Assembly (NCBI GenBank): GCA_036271875.1
Contig: DATAZU010000005.1
Coordinates: forward strand, 124,001-188,000
Direction: 5' to 3'
Source of the DNA: Galbitalea sp036271875
GTDB taxonomy: Bacteria > Actinomycetota > Actinomycetes > Actinomycetales > Microbacteriaceae
DNA length: 64,000 nt
Both the position numbers and the translations under genes were made by a program. Below the pieces are notes generated by a model, which worked only from the letters and a program-made list of their open reading frames with translations, was not told the origin of the DNA and searched no databases. Positions 1-7,494 of this stretch are shown in pieces. Numbering within the stretch: position 1 is the stretch's first letter; every line of letters starts with the position of its first letter.

Positions 1-2251
1 CGTTCTCGGCGTGCGCGTGCTCGGGATGAACCGTGCTCGCAGCGACCTGCGCGAGTGCCTTGCGCATTTCCTCGGTGATCGCGTGAGTGCCGTTTCCGGC
101 TGGGGCGCCTGCCCCGCTGCGCGGCGCGGTCGTACCCTGGCCCCCGGATGCCGGACCCTTGCCCCCGCGTCCCCGGCGGCTACTACCTTCCAGCGGTGGC
201 TGCGCGGTTTGACGGTGACGCATCACGGGATCGTGGTGAACAATGATTCCACGGCCGGCACAGTGCTCGCACGGCTCGCTGAATGACTCGAGGAGGCCGA
301 GGCCGAGCTTCTTGCGCGTCATCTGCACGAGCCCTAGCGAGGTCACCTCGGCGACCTGGTGCTTGGTGCGATCCCTCGAAAGACATTCGACCAGTCGACG
401 AAGAACGAGGTCCCGGTTGGACTCGAGGACCATGTCGATGAAGTCGACGACGATGATTCCGCCGATGTCGCGGAGCCTCAGCTGGCGAACGATCTCTTCA
501 GCGGCTTCGAGGTTGTTCTTGGTCACCGTCTCTTCGAGGTTCCCCCCGGAGCCGACAAACTTGCCGGTGTTGACGTCGACGACCGTCATGGCTTCGGTGC
601 GGTCAATGACGAGGGATCCGCCGGACGGCAACCACACTTTGCGGTCGAGCGCCTTCTCGATCTGCTCGCTGATGCGATAGGTGTCGAACGCATCGCCAGG
701 CTCGTCGTAGGTCTGCAGCCGCTCAAGCAAGTCGGGCGCGACGGCGGTCAGGTATGTCGAGATGGTCTGCATCGCGTCATCGCCGGAGACAACCAGTTTC
801 TGGAAGTCCTCATTGAAGACATCGCGCACGATCTTGACCAGCAGGTCGGGCTCGGAATGCAGCAGTACTGGGGCCTGTGTCGTCTCGACCAGACGGCTGA
901 TCTCGGCCCACTGACTGGTGAGCCGGTTGACATCGAGCGTCAGCTGCTCCTCGGTGGCGCCCTCGGCGGCCGTGCGCACGATGACGCCGACGTTCTCCGG
1001 AAGTACCTGCTTGAGGATGGTCTTCAGGCGGGCGCGCTCGGTGTCCGGAAGCTTGCGGCTGATGCCGTTCATCGAGCCGTTCGGCACGTAGACGAGATAG
1101 CGGCCGGGAAGGCTGACCTGGCTGGTAAGCCGGGCTCCCTTGTGTCCGACCGGATCCTTCGTGACCTGTACCAGGACGCGGTCCCCCGGCTTGAGAGCGA
1201 GTTCGATGCGGCGGGGCTGATTCTTGCCGCCTTCACTCTCTGCGGCAGCGGCCTCCCAGTCGACCTCACCGGAGTACAGCACGGCATTGCGACCGCGGCC
1301 GATGTCGACGAATGCCGCCTCCATGCTCGGAAGCACGTTCTGAACGCGACCGAGGTAGACGTTGCCGATCAGGCTGGCCTCGGCAGCTTTCGCGACGTAG
1401 TGCTCGACGAGAACGCCATCCTCCAGGACGCCGATCTGGATGCGGCCGCTCGCACTGCGAACGACCATGACCCGGTCGACGCTCTCGCGACGAGCGAGAA
1501 ACTCCGCCTCGGTGATGACCGGGCGACGACGTCCGGCATCGCGACCGTCACGACGACGCTGCTTCTTGGCCTCGAGACGAGTGGAGCCCTTGACACGCTG
1601 CGGCTCTGTGATCGGTTCCGGCGCCTTCCGCGGCTGGCGGACCTTGACGACGACGTTCGGTTCGTTGTCGCCCTCGCGCGGCTCCTCGCCAGGGCGACGA
1701 CGCGAGCGACGCCTTACGCCAACGGGCTCACCCTGCGCTGCATCGTTCTGCCGCTGCCCGTTCTGCCGCTGTAGCGGTGGCAGCGGTGCAATGTCCGGCG
1801 CCTGGAACAGCAAGGACGTCGTCGGGCGTGGCGGGACCCTTGTCTCTCCGGATGCCGCTTCCGATGTCGTCGATGCGGCCTCGGCCGTCTTCTTCGGCTG
1901 CGAGCGGCGGGTCCTTGGCACTACCGACTCGCCTTCGGGCACCAGGCCGGAATCCGCCGGGGTGGCATTTACGTGGTCGGCGGCCGACTTGGCAGCGGTG
2001 GCACGCTTGCGCGGGGTTTTGGCGGGTGCTGCAATCGCCTCGATCCCTGAGCCCGTCGCCTCGGTCCCTGAGCCCGTCGCCTCGGTCCCTGAGCCGGTCG
2101 AAGGGCGCGTCGCGACAACCTCCGTGACGGGTGCAGTGCTCGCCGCATCTGCCTTGGCGGATCGTCCACCGAAGAGCTTGCCGCGCTTCTTGGGGGCCTT
2201 CTCGATGCCAGCGGCGGACTGATCTTTAGTTGAATCGTCGTTTTTCACCAT
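1..2251 (-). CDS. rne: Ribonuclease E/G, 3' end outside the window
   Basis: Endoribonuclease for mRNA decay and stable RNA processing. About 750 residues are visible and the C-terminus lies beyond position 1. The first ~250 residues are a low-complexity, Ala/Pro/Arg-rich extension, as in actinobacterial RNase E. Next come an S1 domain (EASLIGNVYLGRVQNV), the catalytic DNase I-like region with VVDVNTGKFVG and IVVDFIDM (metal-binding Asp residues), and the Zn-link motif CEHC. The ATG start at 2251 has an AGGGAG ribosome site ten bases upstream. The opposite strand carries a long antisense frame that is only a shadow. Residues 50-70 (TGSGTEA units) are encoded by a dispersed repeat inserted in frame. 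The call is certain. Whether to name it rne or rng is convention; the long N-terminal arm favours rne. Confidence 0.95.
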   Translation of the reverse strand, partial: MVKNDDSTKDQSAAGIEKAPKKRGKLFGGRSAKADAASTAPVTEVVATRPSTGSGTEATGSGTEATGSGIEAIAAPAKTPRKRATAAKSAADHVNATPADSGLVPEGESVVPRTRRSQPKKTAEAASTTSEAASGETRVPPRPTTSLLFQAPDIAPLPPLQRQNGQRQNDAAQGEPVGVRRRSRRRPGEEPREGDNEPNVVVKVRQPRKAPEPITEPQRVKGSTRLEAKKQRRRDGRDAGRRRPVITEAEFLARRESVDRVMVVRSASGRIQIGVLEDGVLVEHYVAKAAEASLIGNVYLGRVQNVLPSMEAAFVDIGRGRNAVLYSGEVDWEAAAAESEGGKNQPRRIELALKPGDRVLVQVTKDPVGHKGARLTSQVSLPGRYLVYVPNGSMNGISRKLPDTERARLKTILKQVLPENVGVIVRTAAEGATEEQLTLDVNRLTSQWAEISRLVETTQAPVLLHSEPDLLVKIVRDVFNEDFQKLVVSGDDAMQTISTYLTAVAPDLLERLQTYDEPGDAFDTYRISEQIEKALDRKVWLPSGGSLVIDRTEAMTVVDVNTGKFVGSGGNLEETVTKNNLEAAEEIVRQLRLRDIGGIIVVDFIDMVLESNRDLVLRRLVECLSRDRTKHQVAEVTSLGLVQMTRKKLGLGLLESFSEPCEHCAGRGIIVHHDPVMRHRQTAQPPLEGSSRRGRGGKGPASGGQGTTAPRSGAGAPAGNGTHAITEEMRKALAQVAASTVHPEHAHAEN
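2043..2105 (+). repeat. Dispersed GGTCCCTGAGC...GTCGAAGGG repeat inside rne
   Basis: Three head-to-tail 21-nt units (TCCCTGAGCC..GTCG), the last ending in GTCGAAGGG. On the rne strand they are read in frame as TGSGTEA repeats in the disordered N-terminal arm, so the length being a multiple of three preserves the gene. Copies of the same family occur at 8672, 11034, 46538 and 63584. Confidence 0.85.
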
Positions 2252-2471
2252 CGCTGGTGTACTCCCTGGCCGTATGGGCGGCCGCGCCGCCCACCGGGTA
2301 CTCTCTCGAGCGCTCTTCGATCTGTACAACTCGCACGATGTGAAACTCGCACAGTACGAATGCGCTGCTAATCCTTCATGTCTGCAACCCGTACCAGCGT
2401 CATAAGGAACGTCTGGCGAATGTCGCCCATGTTTGGTCTTGCCCTTGGAACTGACTATCCAACGCTGCTTC

Positions 2472-2510
2472 GTCAGTATTTTTCTCAGCAATAGCTTTTC
2501 AAATACTGAC
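2472..2510. repeat. Stem-loop in rne leader
   Basis: A perfect 10-bp inverted repeat GTCAGTATTT / AAATACTGAC with a 19-nt loop, in an AT-rich patch of otherwise GC-rich DNA. If the rne transcript starts near 2594, the hairpin lies in its 5' untranslated region. Confidence 0.5.
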
Positions 2511-2620
2511 TTCAGCGGCCCGATTCGTACTCGTTGGGAGTACCGCACGGTAAAGCCTTCTTTGGCGTCATCGCGAGCGCGGCTCGGATGGCTACGACAA
2601 ATTATCGCACGCATTCTCGG

Positions 2621-2654
2621 TTGGCCGTGATTTGACACATGCAATAATCCGAGT
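2621..2654 (+). promoter_or_regulatory. Candidate promoter for the VKOR-like gene, probably leaderless
   Basis: TTGGCC (2621-2626), 16-nt spacer, AATAAT (2643-2648), then seven bases to the GTG codon at 2655. There is no Shine-Dalgarno sequence before that GTG. The spacing would put the transcript start at or next to the start codon, as in leaderless actinobacterial mRNAs. Confidence 0.45.
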
Positions 2655-3662
2655 GTGACTCAAACGGCCGCGCCCGCTCGTTCAACTCCTGCCCTCCTCG
2701 CCGCGATTCCCGCCGCCGTTGGCGTCGTCGTCGCACTGACTGTCGCGATCGTCCAGTACGCCCTCATCGACGGCGGCCAGACAAAAAAACTCACCGGTCT
2801 CGACGCATTCCTCGGCCTGCCCAATGTCGCAATCAGTGTCATCCTCTTCGCGCTGTTTCTCACGTGGTTCATCGGCCTCGCCGCTGGCGCGCTGTACAAC
2901 CGGGCACTCTGGTTGGGGGCGATCGTCGTCGCCGCGATCGGCGCGATCTACGAGGTGCTTGCGGTCATCCTGAACTTCTCCCCCACTGCGATCGTCCTGG
3001 TGCTCGCCGCTATCGCGGTCGTGCTGTTCACTATCCTCGGTCAACGCGGCGCGACCGGTGATGTACCCCCGGTCGCTATGAGTGACCGTCCGAAAGCGTT
3101 CGGCATTGTGCTGGTTCTTGCGGGGCTCGCCGGCCTCACCGCCGCGTACAACCTGAGCCTCGACAAGGTCACGGTCATCCTCTCGCCCGGCTCCGGCCTC
3201 AACTGCAACGTCAGCATCGTCGTGCAGTGCGGCAAAAATCTCGGCTCATGGCAGGGATCGCTCTTTGGGTTTCCCAACCCGCTTATCGGGCTCGGCGGAT
3301 ACGCCGTCGTCCTGCTGATCGGCGTCGCGACCCTCACGGGAGTTCGCTACCCGCGCTGGTGGTGGGTCACCTTCAACATCGGAGTGATGGGCGCAACGGC
3401 ATTCATTTGTTTCCTGATCTACTCCAGCGTCTTTACGATCGCGACACTGTGCCTCTGGTGCTCGCTCGTTTGGCTGGTGACCATCCCGACCTTCTGGCTG
3501 GTGACCATCCGCAATCTCAAAGTCGGCAACCTTGCGGTTGGGCCACGCGCGACTCGCTTCTGGTCGGGTGCGTACTCGTGGACTCCGATCATCACCCTTG
3601 TCTGCTACGCGATCATTTTCCTTCTCTTCGAAGTTGTGCTGAACCTGCTGGCCCGACTGTGA
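2655..3662 (+). CDS. Vitamin K epoxide reductase (VKOR) family membrane protein
   Basis: Integral membrane oxidoreductase expected to reoxidise a periplasmic-side DsbA-like protein using quinone. The VKOR core occupies residues ~145-290. It has the loop cysteine pair C184 and C192 (GLNCN...VVQCG), the QGSLFGFPNPLIGLG signature, and the active CLWC motif at 266-269 in a membrane helix. The 335-residue protein is longer than usual bacterial VKORs because about 140 residues with three or four extra helices precede the core. The gene lies 119 bases before an anchored DsbA-like thioredoxin, its likely partner. The GTG start is chosen because a -10 element lies immediately upstream and no better start exists. 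Confidence 0.88.
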   Translation: MTQTAAPARSTPALLAAIPAAVGVVVALTVAIVQYALIDGGQTKKLTGLDAFLGLPNVAISVILFALFLTWFIGLAAGALYNRALWLGAIVVAAIGAIYEVLAVILNFSPTAIVLVLAAIAVVLFTILGQRGATGDVPPVAMSDRPKAFGIVLVLAGLAGLTAAYNLSLDKVTVILSPGSGLNCNVSIVVQCGKNLGSWQGSLFGFPNPLIGLGGYAVVLLIGVATLTGVRYPRWWWVTFNIGVMGATAFICFLIYSSVFTIATLCLWCSLVWLVTIPTFWLVTIRNLKVGNLAVGPRATRFWSGAYSWTPIITLVCYAIIFLLFEVVLNLLARL

Positions 3663-3781
3663 GTTGTGGCACTTATCGTTTAGCATTCGGATGATTCACA
3701 GTCTTCCCACAACAAGCGTCGACACAGTAGAGCGACGTATTTCAGAGCGCTTTCCGCGCCCCGACACACGAAAAGGCACCA

Positions 3782-4693
3782 GTGACTAACGCGAATCGCG
3801 AGACCAAGAACGACCGCCGTGCCCACGCCCGCGAAGAGGCTCGTGCCATGCGGGAAAAGCAGAAGAAGGCGGAGAAGCGTCGCCGGTTCCTGATTCAGGG
3901 CGGCGTCGGTGTCGCGATCATCGCGGTCATCGTCATCGTCGTACTCGTGGTCGTGCAGAATCAGGCGAACAGCGTTGTGGCGGCGGCCAAGGCGGGCGGT
4001 CCAAAGAACATGATCAGCGACGGTATCCTGTTCCACGGTGCGGGAGGCAAGGCCGTGGCGGTCAAGACAGCCGCCATCAAAAAGGGCGGCAAACCCGTCG
4101 CCACAGACTCGGCGAAGTACAAGGGCAAAGCGAACATCGTCGAGTACATCGACCTGCAGTGTCCGTTCTGCGACGAGTTCGAGCTCACGAACCTCACCGC
4201 AATCGAGAAGTGGGTCGCTGCGGGGAAGGCGACGGTGGAAATCCATCCGATCTCGATCCTGACTGACCCGACGGACGGCGGTTATTCGCAGCGGGCAGCA
4301 AGTGCCGTTGCCTGCGTCGCCAACTATGAACCGGACGCATTCCTGAAAGCTCTCGATGCCCTGTACAAAGACCAGCCAAAAGAGGGCAGCGGCGGACTCG
4401 CCAACAGCAAGATCGCCTCAATTATCTCGGGTGCGGGAGCCACCGATCCGAAGATCAGGCCGTGCATCAACGGCGCGTCCTTCTCGAAGTGGGTTGTCGC
4501 CGCGACATCGCGAGCCGCGAGCGGCTTCTATGCGAAGAACGCCACCCAGTTCAGCAATGAAGTAAGCACACCGGGCATTGCGGTCAACGGCACGATCTAC
4601 TTGGGCGATCCGGCGAACAGCCAGGACTGGCTCACCAATGCGAGTGAGTTCGCAACCTTCGTTGACAGCATTGTGCCGGGAACGACCAGCTAA
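3782..4693 (+). CDS. Membrane-anchored DsbA-like thioredoxin-fold oxidoreductase
   Basis: 303 residues: a highly charged cytoplasmic N-terminus (1-35), one transmembrane helix (~37-59) and an extracytoplasmic DsbA-type thioredoxin domain. The CPFC motif is at 127-130 after IVEYIDLQ, and the cis-Pro region reads TPGIAVNG. Two further cysteines (VACVANYEPDAF and RPCING) may form a structural disulfide. The protein should introduce disulfides into exported proteins and be recharged by the upstream VKOR-like protein. The GTG start has AAAGG seven bases upstream. The spacing to the VKOR gene permits an operon or an internal promoter. Confidence 0.88.
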   Translation: MTNANRETKNDRRAHAREEARAMREKQKKAEKRRRFLIQGGVGVAIIAVIVIVVLVVVQNQANSVVAAAKAGGPKNMISDGILFHGAGGKAVAVKTAAIKKGGKPVATDSAKYKGKANIVEYIDLQCPFCDEFELTNLTAIEKWVAAGKATVEIHPISILTDPTDGGYSQRAASAVACVANYEPDAFLKALDALYKDQPKEGSGGLANSKIASIISGAGATDPKIRPCINGASFSKWVVAATSRAASGFYAKNATQFSNEVSTPGIAVNGTIYLGDPANSQDWLTNASEFATFVDSIVPGTTS

Positions 4694-4826
4694 ACCGGAG
4701 CCCGCTTGTGGCCCGAATCGGCGGTCCGCAGGCCTCGGGTCATAGTCGAGTACCGCCCGGCGCAGTAGAACGGTGCCACCGTCTGCTGTCCGCATTGGTG
4801 CGCGGTTGGTCCAACTGAGCGAATTC

Positions 4827-5132
4827 CTAGTACTGGACGCTCACGCTGGACGGTGCATCACAACTCGGGAAGACGTGGATCGCGTCTGCCGGGCTGCTGA
4901 TCCACTGGCTGTACTTCGTCCAGGCGGGGAACGGCCAGATCGCGTTGCAATGCACCACGAACCGCATTTCGCCGTCACCAGAGCAATTCGCTGTCGCGTA
5001 ACCGTTTGACGAGTCGTATGTGATGTTTGTGCAGTGCGCTGCGGCAGACGCCGGAGCCACCCCGATCACAAACGGAACGGCGAGCGCAACGCCAGCAACC
5101 GCGGCCAGCGCCGCAAACCTTCGAACCCGCAT
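4827..5132 (-). CDS. Small secreted protein with four cysteines, unknown function
   Basis: 101 residues with a clear Sec signal peptide (MRVRRFAALAAVAGVALAVP, cleavage near ASA-AA). The mature domain of about 70 residues has four cysteines (HCTN, ANCSG, VHCNA, PSCDA), likely two disulfides. No family is recognised. A GGGG ribosome site lies about six bases before the ATG. Its position opposite the VKOR/DsbA pair makes it a plausible substrate of that system, which is inference. Confidence 0.7.
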   Translation of the reverse strand: MRVRRFAALAAVAGVALAVPFVIGVAPASAAAHCTNITYDSSNGYATANCSGDGEMRFVVHCNAIWPFPAWTKYSQWISSPADAIHVFPSCDAPSSVSVQY

Positions 5133-5243
5133 CCGGCATCCCCGCTTCGCTTGAGAAGCCCCGACCCGCCGAGGCCTTTGTTAGATTCAAGCCCTAAGTA
5201 GACAGATCGGTCAACCCTGGCCAACGTTTCCGGCTGGTGAACT

Positions 5244-5660
5244 CTAGGTGAACCAGAGCGCGAGTTCCCGCGCGGCAGACTCGGGCGAGTCGCTGCCGTG
5301 CACGAGGTTCTGCTGCACCTTGAGCCCCCAGTCGCGACCGAGGTCGCCACGGATCGTGCCCGGCGCAGCAGTGGTTGGGTCTGTTGTGCCGGCGAGCGAG
5401 CGGAATCCCTCGATCACCCGGTTGCCCGCAACGCGGATCGCAACGATCGGCCCGCTCTCCATGAACTCGACCAGAGGTTCGAAGAACGGCTTGCCTTCGT
5501 GCTCGGCGTAGTGCCTGGTCAGGAGTTCGCGGCTCGCCTCGACGAAGCGGATGTCCACCAGCTGGTACCCCTTGGCCTCGATCCTGCGCAGGATTTCCCC
5601 GGTAAGGTTGCGCGCGACACCATCCGGTTTCACGAGGACGAGTGTTTCTTCTACGGTCAT
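5244..5660 (-). CDS. ndk: Nucleoside diphosphate kinase
   Basis: 138 residues, the normal length. It transfers the gamma-phosphate between NTPs and NDPs through a phosphohistidine. The catalytic His121 lies in NLVHGSDS. The substrate-binding signature VKPDGVARNL (residues 10-19) and RVAGNRVIEGFR are intact. It is the last gene of the ileS-folC-DUF4233-ndk set, and its ATG overlaps the stop of the DUF4233 gene by four bases, indicating translational coupling. Confidence 0.96.
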   Translation of the reverse strand: MTVEETLVLVKPDGVARNLTGEILRRIEAKGYQLVDIRFVEASRELLTRHYAEHEGKPFFEPLVEFMESGPIVAIRVAGNRVIEGFRSLAGTTDPTTAAPGTIRGDLGRDWGLKVQQNLVHGSDSPESAARELALWFT

Positions 5661-6082
5661 TTCTGGGGGTCACCTTCGGTTGGAGCGGACGTGAGGACGG
5701 ATGCGGCGCCAGCCGGCTCGAGCTGGCGTGCACGGACGAAGCAGAAGATCCACATCGCAACGAAGAATGCCGCAGCAATGTAAAGGGCCGGTAACAGGAT
5801 GCCGGTCGCGACGAGGGCGAGCTGAAGCACCCAGCCATACCAGACCCCCCAGGAATATCGGACCAGCCGGCTCCCCAGTGCGAGGAGCAGGACGAGCACC
5901 GCTCCCCCGCCAAACGCGTCGAGAGGGGGCAGGGCGTGCAGCCCGAAGACGGTGAGGGCGATGAAAAAAACCAGGATCGCCTCGAGGCCGAGCACGATAG
6001 ACAGCAGGCTCTCGGTGAGGGATCGCTTGCGCCGCACTCTCGGCGTTGTGACCGGCTGTTCGACGTCGCTCACGGCTTCCAT
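5657..6082 (-). CDS. DUF4233 membrane protein
   Basis: 141 residues with an N-terminal cytoplasmic tail rich in Arg and Thr and four predicted helices (about 27-48, 55-72, 80-97, 98-118). The pattern LGLEAILVFFIALTVFGL and the fixed place between folC and ndk match the actinobacterial DUF4233 family, whose function is not established. It overlaps folC by 13 bases and ndk by four. Confidence 0.8.
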   Translation of the reverse strand: MEAVSDVEQPVTTPRVRRKRSLTESLLSIVLGLEAILVFFIALTVFGLHALPPLDAFGGGAVLVLLLALGSRLVRYSWGVWYGWVLQLALVATGILLPALYIAAAFFVAMWIFCFVRARQLEPAGAASVLTSAPTEGDPQK

Positions 6083-7494
6083 CCCTGGTCACGGGCGTAC
6101 ACGATGGCGTCACCAACAAGCGTGATAGACCCGGTCACGAGCGCGGCACCCTTCTCGGATCCCGATGCCCGGTCGCGGGCAAGTTCCAGCGCAGCCTCGA
6201 CATTCGGCTCAACCGTGACCCGGTCGGGGCCGAAGACCGACACCGCAACGACAGCCAGCTCGTCCGCATCCACGGCGCGATCCGAATTCGACTGCGTGAT
6301 TACAACGTCATCCACCACGGCGTCGAGTTCGCGCAGGATGCCGGCGGCATCCTTGTCGCCAAGTACTCCGAGCACGGCTGTGACATGGTCGAACGTGAAG
6401 TACTCCGTGAGTGCGACGGCGAGCGCCGCCGCACCGTGCGGGTTATGCGCGGCATCGACCAGTACGGTCGGCTCGTTTCCGATGATCTGAAGACGACCCG
6501 GGGACGTCGCGGTCGCGAGTCCCTCTGCGAGAACATCCTGATTCAGCGGCAGTGTGCCCCCGCCGATGAACGACTCGACGGCCGCGATAGCGAGCGCGGC
6601 GTTCGCGGCCTGGTGATCGCCGAATAGCGGCAGAAACAGGTCCGGGTACGTGCCGGAGATGCCGCGAACCGTGATGACCTGGCCACCGACCGCAACCGTG
6701 TCTGCCTCAAGACCGAAGTCCGTTCCGGCGACGGCGAGCGTTGACTCGGTGAGTTCGGTTGCACGTTCCAACTCGGCGAGTGCTTCAGGTACCTGAAGCG
6801 CGGACACGACCGCAGCGGCGGGCTTGATGATTCCGGACTTGGTTCGGGCGATCTCGGCGACGGTCGAGCCAAGGCGCTTCATGTGATCAAGCGCGATCGG
6901 AGTGAACACCGCGACCTGGCCGTCGGCAACATTGGTGGAGTCCCATTCGCCACCCATCCCGACCTCCAGTACGACAACATCGACCGGGGCATCGGCGAAA
7001 GCAGCGAACGCCAGCAGCGTGAGCGCCTCGAAGAAACTCAGCGGTGGCTTGTCTTCGAAGCCGAGCTCCGCGTCTGTGATGTCGAGAAACGGTCGGATGT
7101 CCTGCCAGTTCGACACGAACGCCGCATTGCTGATGGGCTCGCCGTCGATGACGATCCGCTCGTTGACTCGCTCGAGATGCGGGCTGGTGAGCATCCCGGT
7201 TCGCAGCCCGTGAGCGCGCAGGATGCTCTCGATGATCCGGCTCGTTGACGTCTTACCGTTCGTTCCGGTGATATGGATGATCGGGTACGCCCGTTGCGGA
7301 TCGCCGAGCAACTCCGCCGCTCGCCTGGTCGCATCGAGCCGCGGTTGCGGTGCGGCCTCGCCGACCCGCTGGAGCAGTTCCTCATAGACCTCGCGTGCTT
7401 CGCGCTCCATAAGCGAGTCGTCGAAGTCGCCCGGCTCGCGGTCATCGCTCGCGTCGTCGGACCGGTTCGAGTCGTTTGCATCGTTCTTAGACAT
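6070..7494 (-). CDS. folC: Bifunctional dihydrofolate / folylpolyglutamate synthase
   Basis: Mur-ligase-like enzyme that adds glutamate to dihydropteroate and folates. The ATP-binding loop ITGTNGKTS is at residues 75-83. Further family motifs are GMLTSPHLERVNERI, EVGMGGEWDSTN, the TPIALDHM segment and DAAHNPHGA. The 474-residue length includes a ~27-residue acidic N-terminal tail absent from most homologues, so translation could in principle start later. The ATG at 7494 overlaps the end of ileS by eight bases, which supports coupled translation. Confidence 0.95.
   Translation of the reverse strand: MSKNDANDSNRSDDASDDREPGDFDDSLMEREAREVYEELLQRVGEAAPQPRLDATRRAAELLGDPQRAYPIIHITGTNGKTSTSRIIESILRAHGLRTGMLTSPHLERVNERIVIDGEPISNAAFVSNWQDIRPFLDITDAELGFEDKPPLSFFEALTLLAFAAFADAPVDVVVLEVGMGGEWDSTNVADGQVAVFTPIALDHMKRLGSTVAEIARTKSGIIKPAAAVVSALQVPEALAELERATELTESTLAVAGTDFGLEADTVAVGGQVITVRGISGTYPDLFLPLFGDHQAANAALAIAAVESFIGGGTLPLNQDVLAEGLATATSPGRLQIIGNEPTVLVDAAHNPHGAAALAVALTEYFTFDHVTAVLGVLGDKDAAGILRELDAVVDDVVITQSNSDRAVDADELAVVAVSVFGPDRVTVEPNVEAALELARDRASGSEKGAALVTGSITLVGDAIVYARDQGWKP

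Larger units (their letters stand above)
2252..2654. promoter_or_regulatory. rne leader and divergent promoter region
   Basis: About 400 bases without a convincing gene between divergent rne and the VKOR-like gene. On the minus strand a GATAAT -10 candidate (complement of 2601-2606) would give rne a leader of roughly 340 nt. The leader contains an AT-rich stem-loop at 2472-2510. Long structured leaders are known for RNase E mRNAs in other bacteria, where the enzyme controls its own message. That role here is inference. Confidence 0.5.

Noticed and set aside
359..1774. Long open frame antisense to rne
   Set aside because: It is the complement of a conserved RNase E catalytic domain; composition (Asp/Leu/Arg) and lack of family features mark a GC-driven shadow frame.
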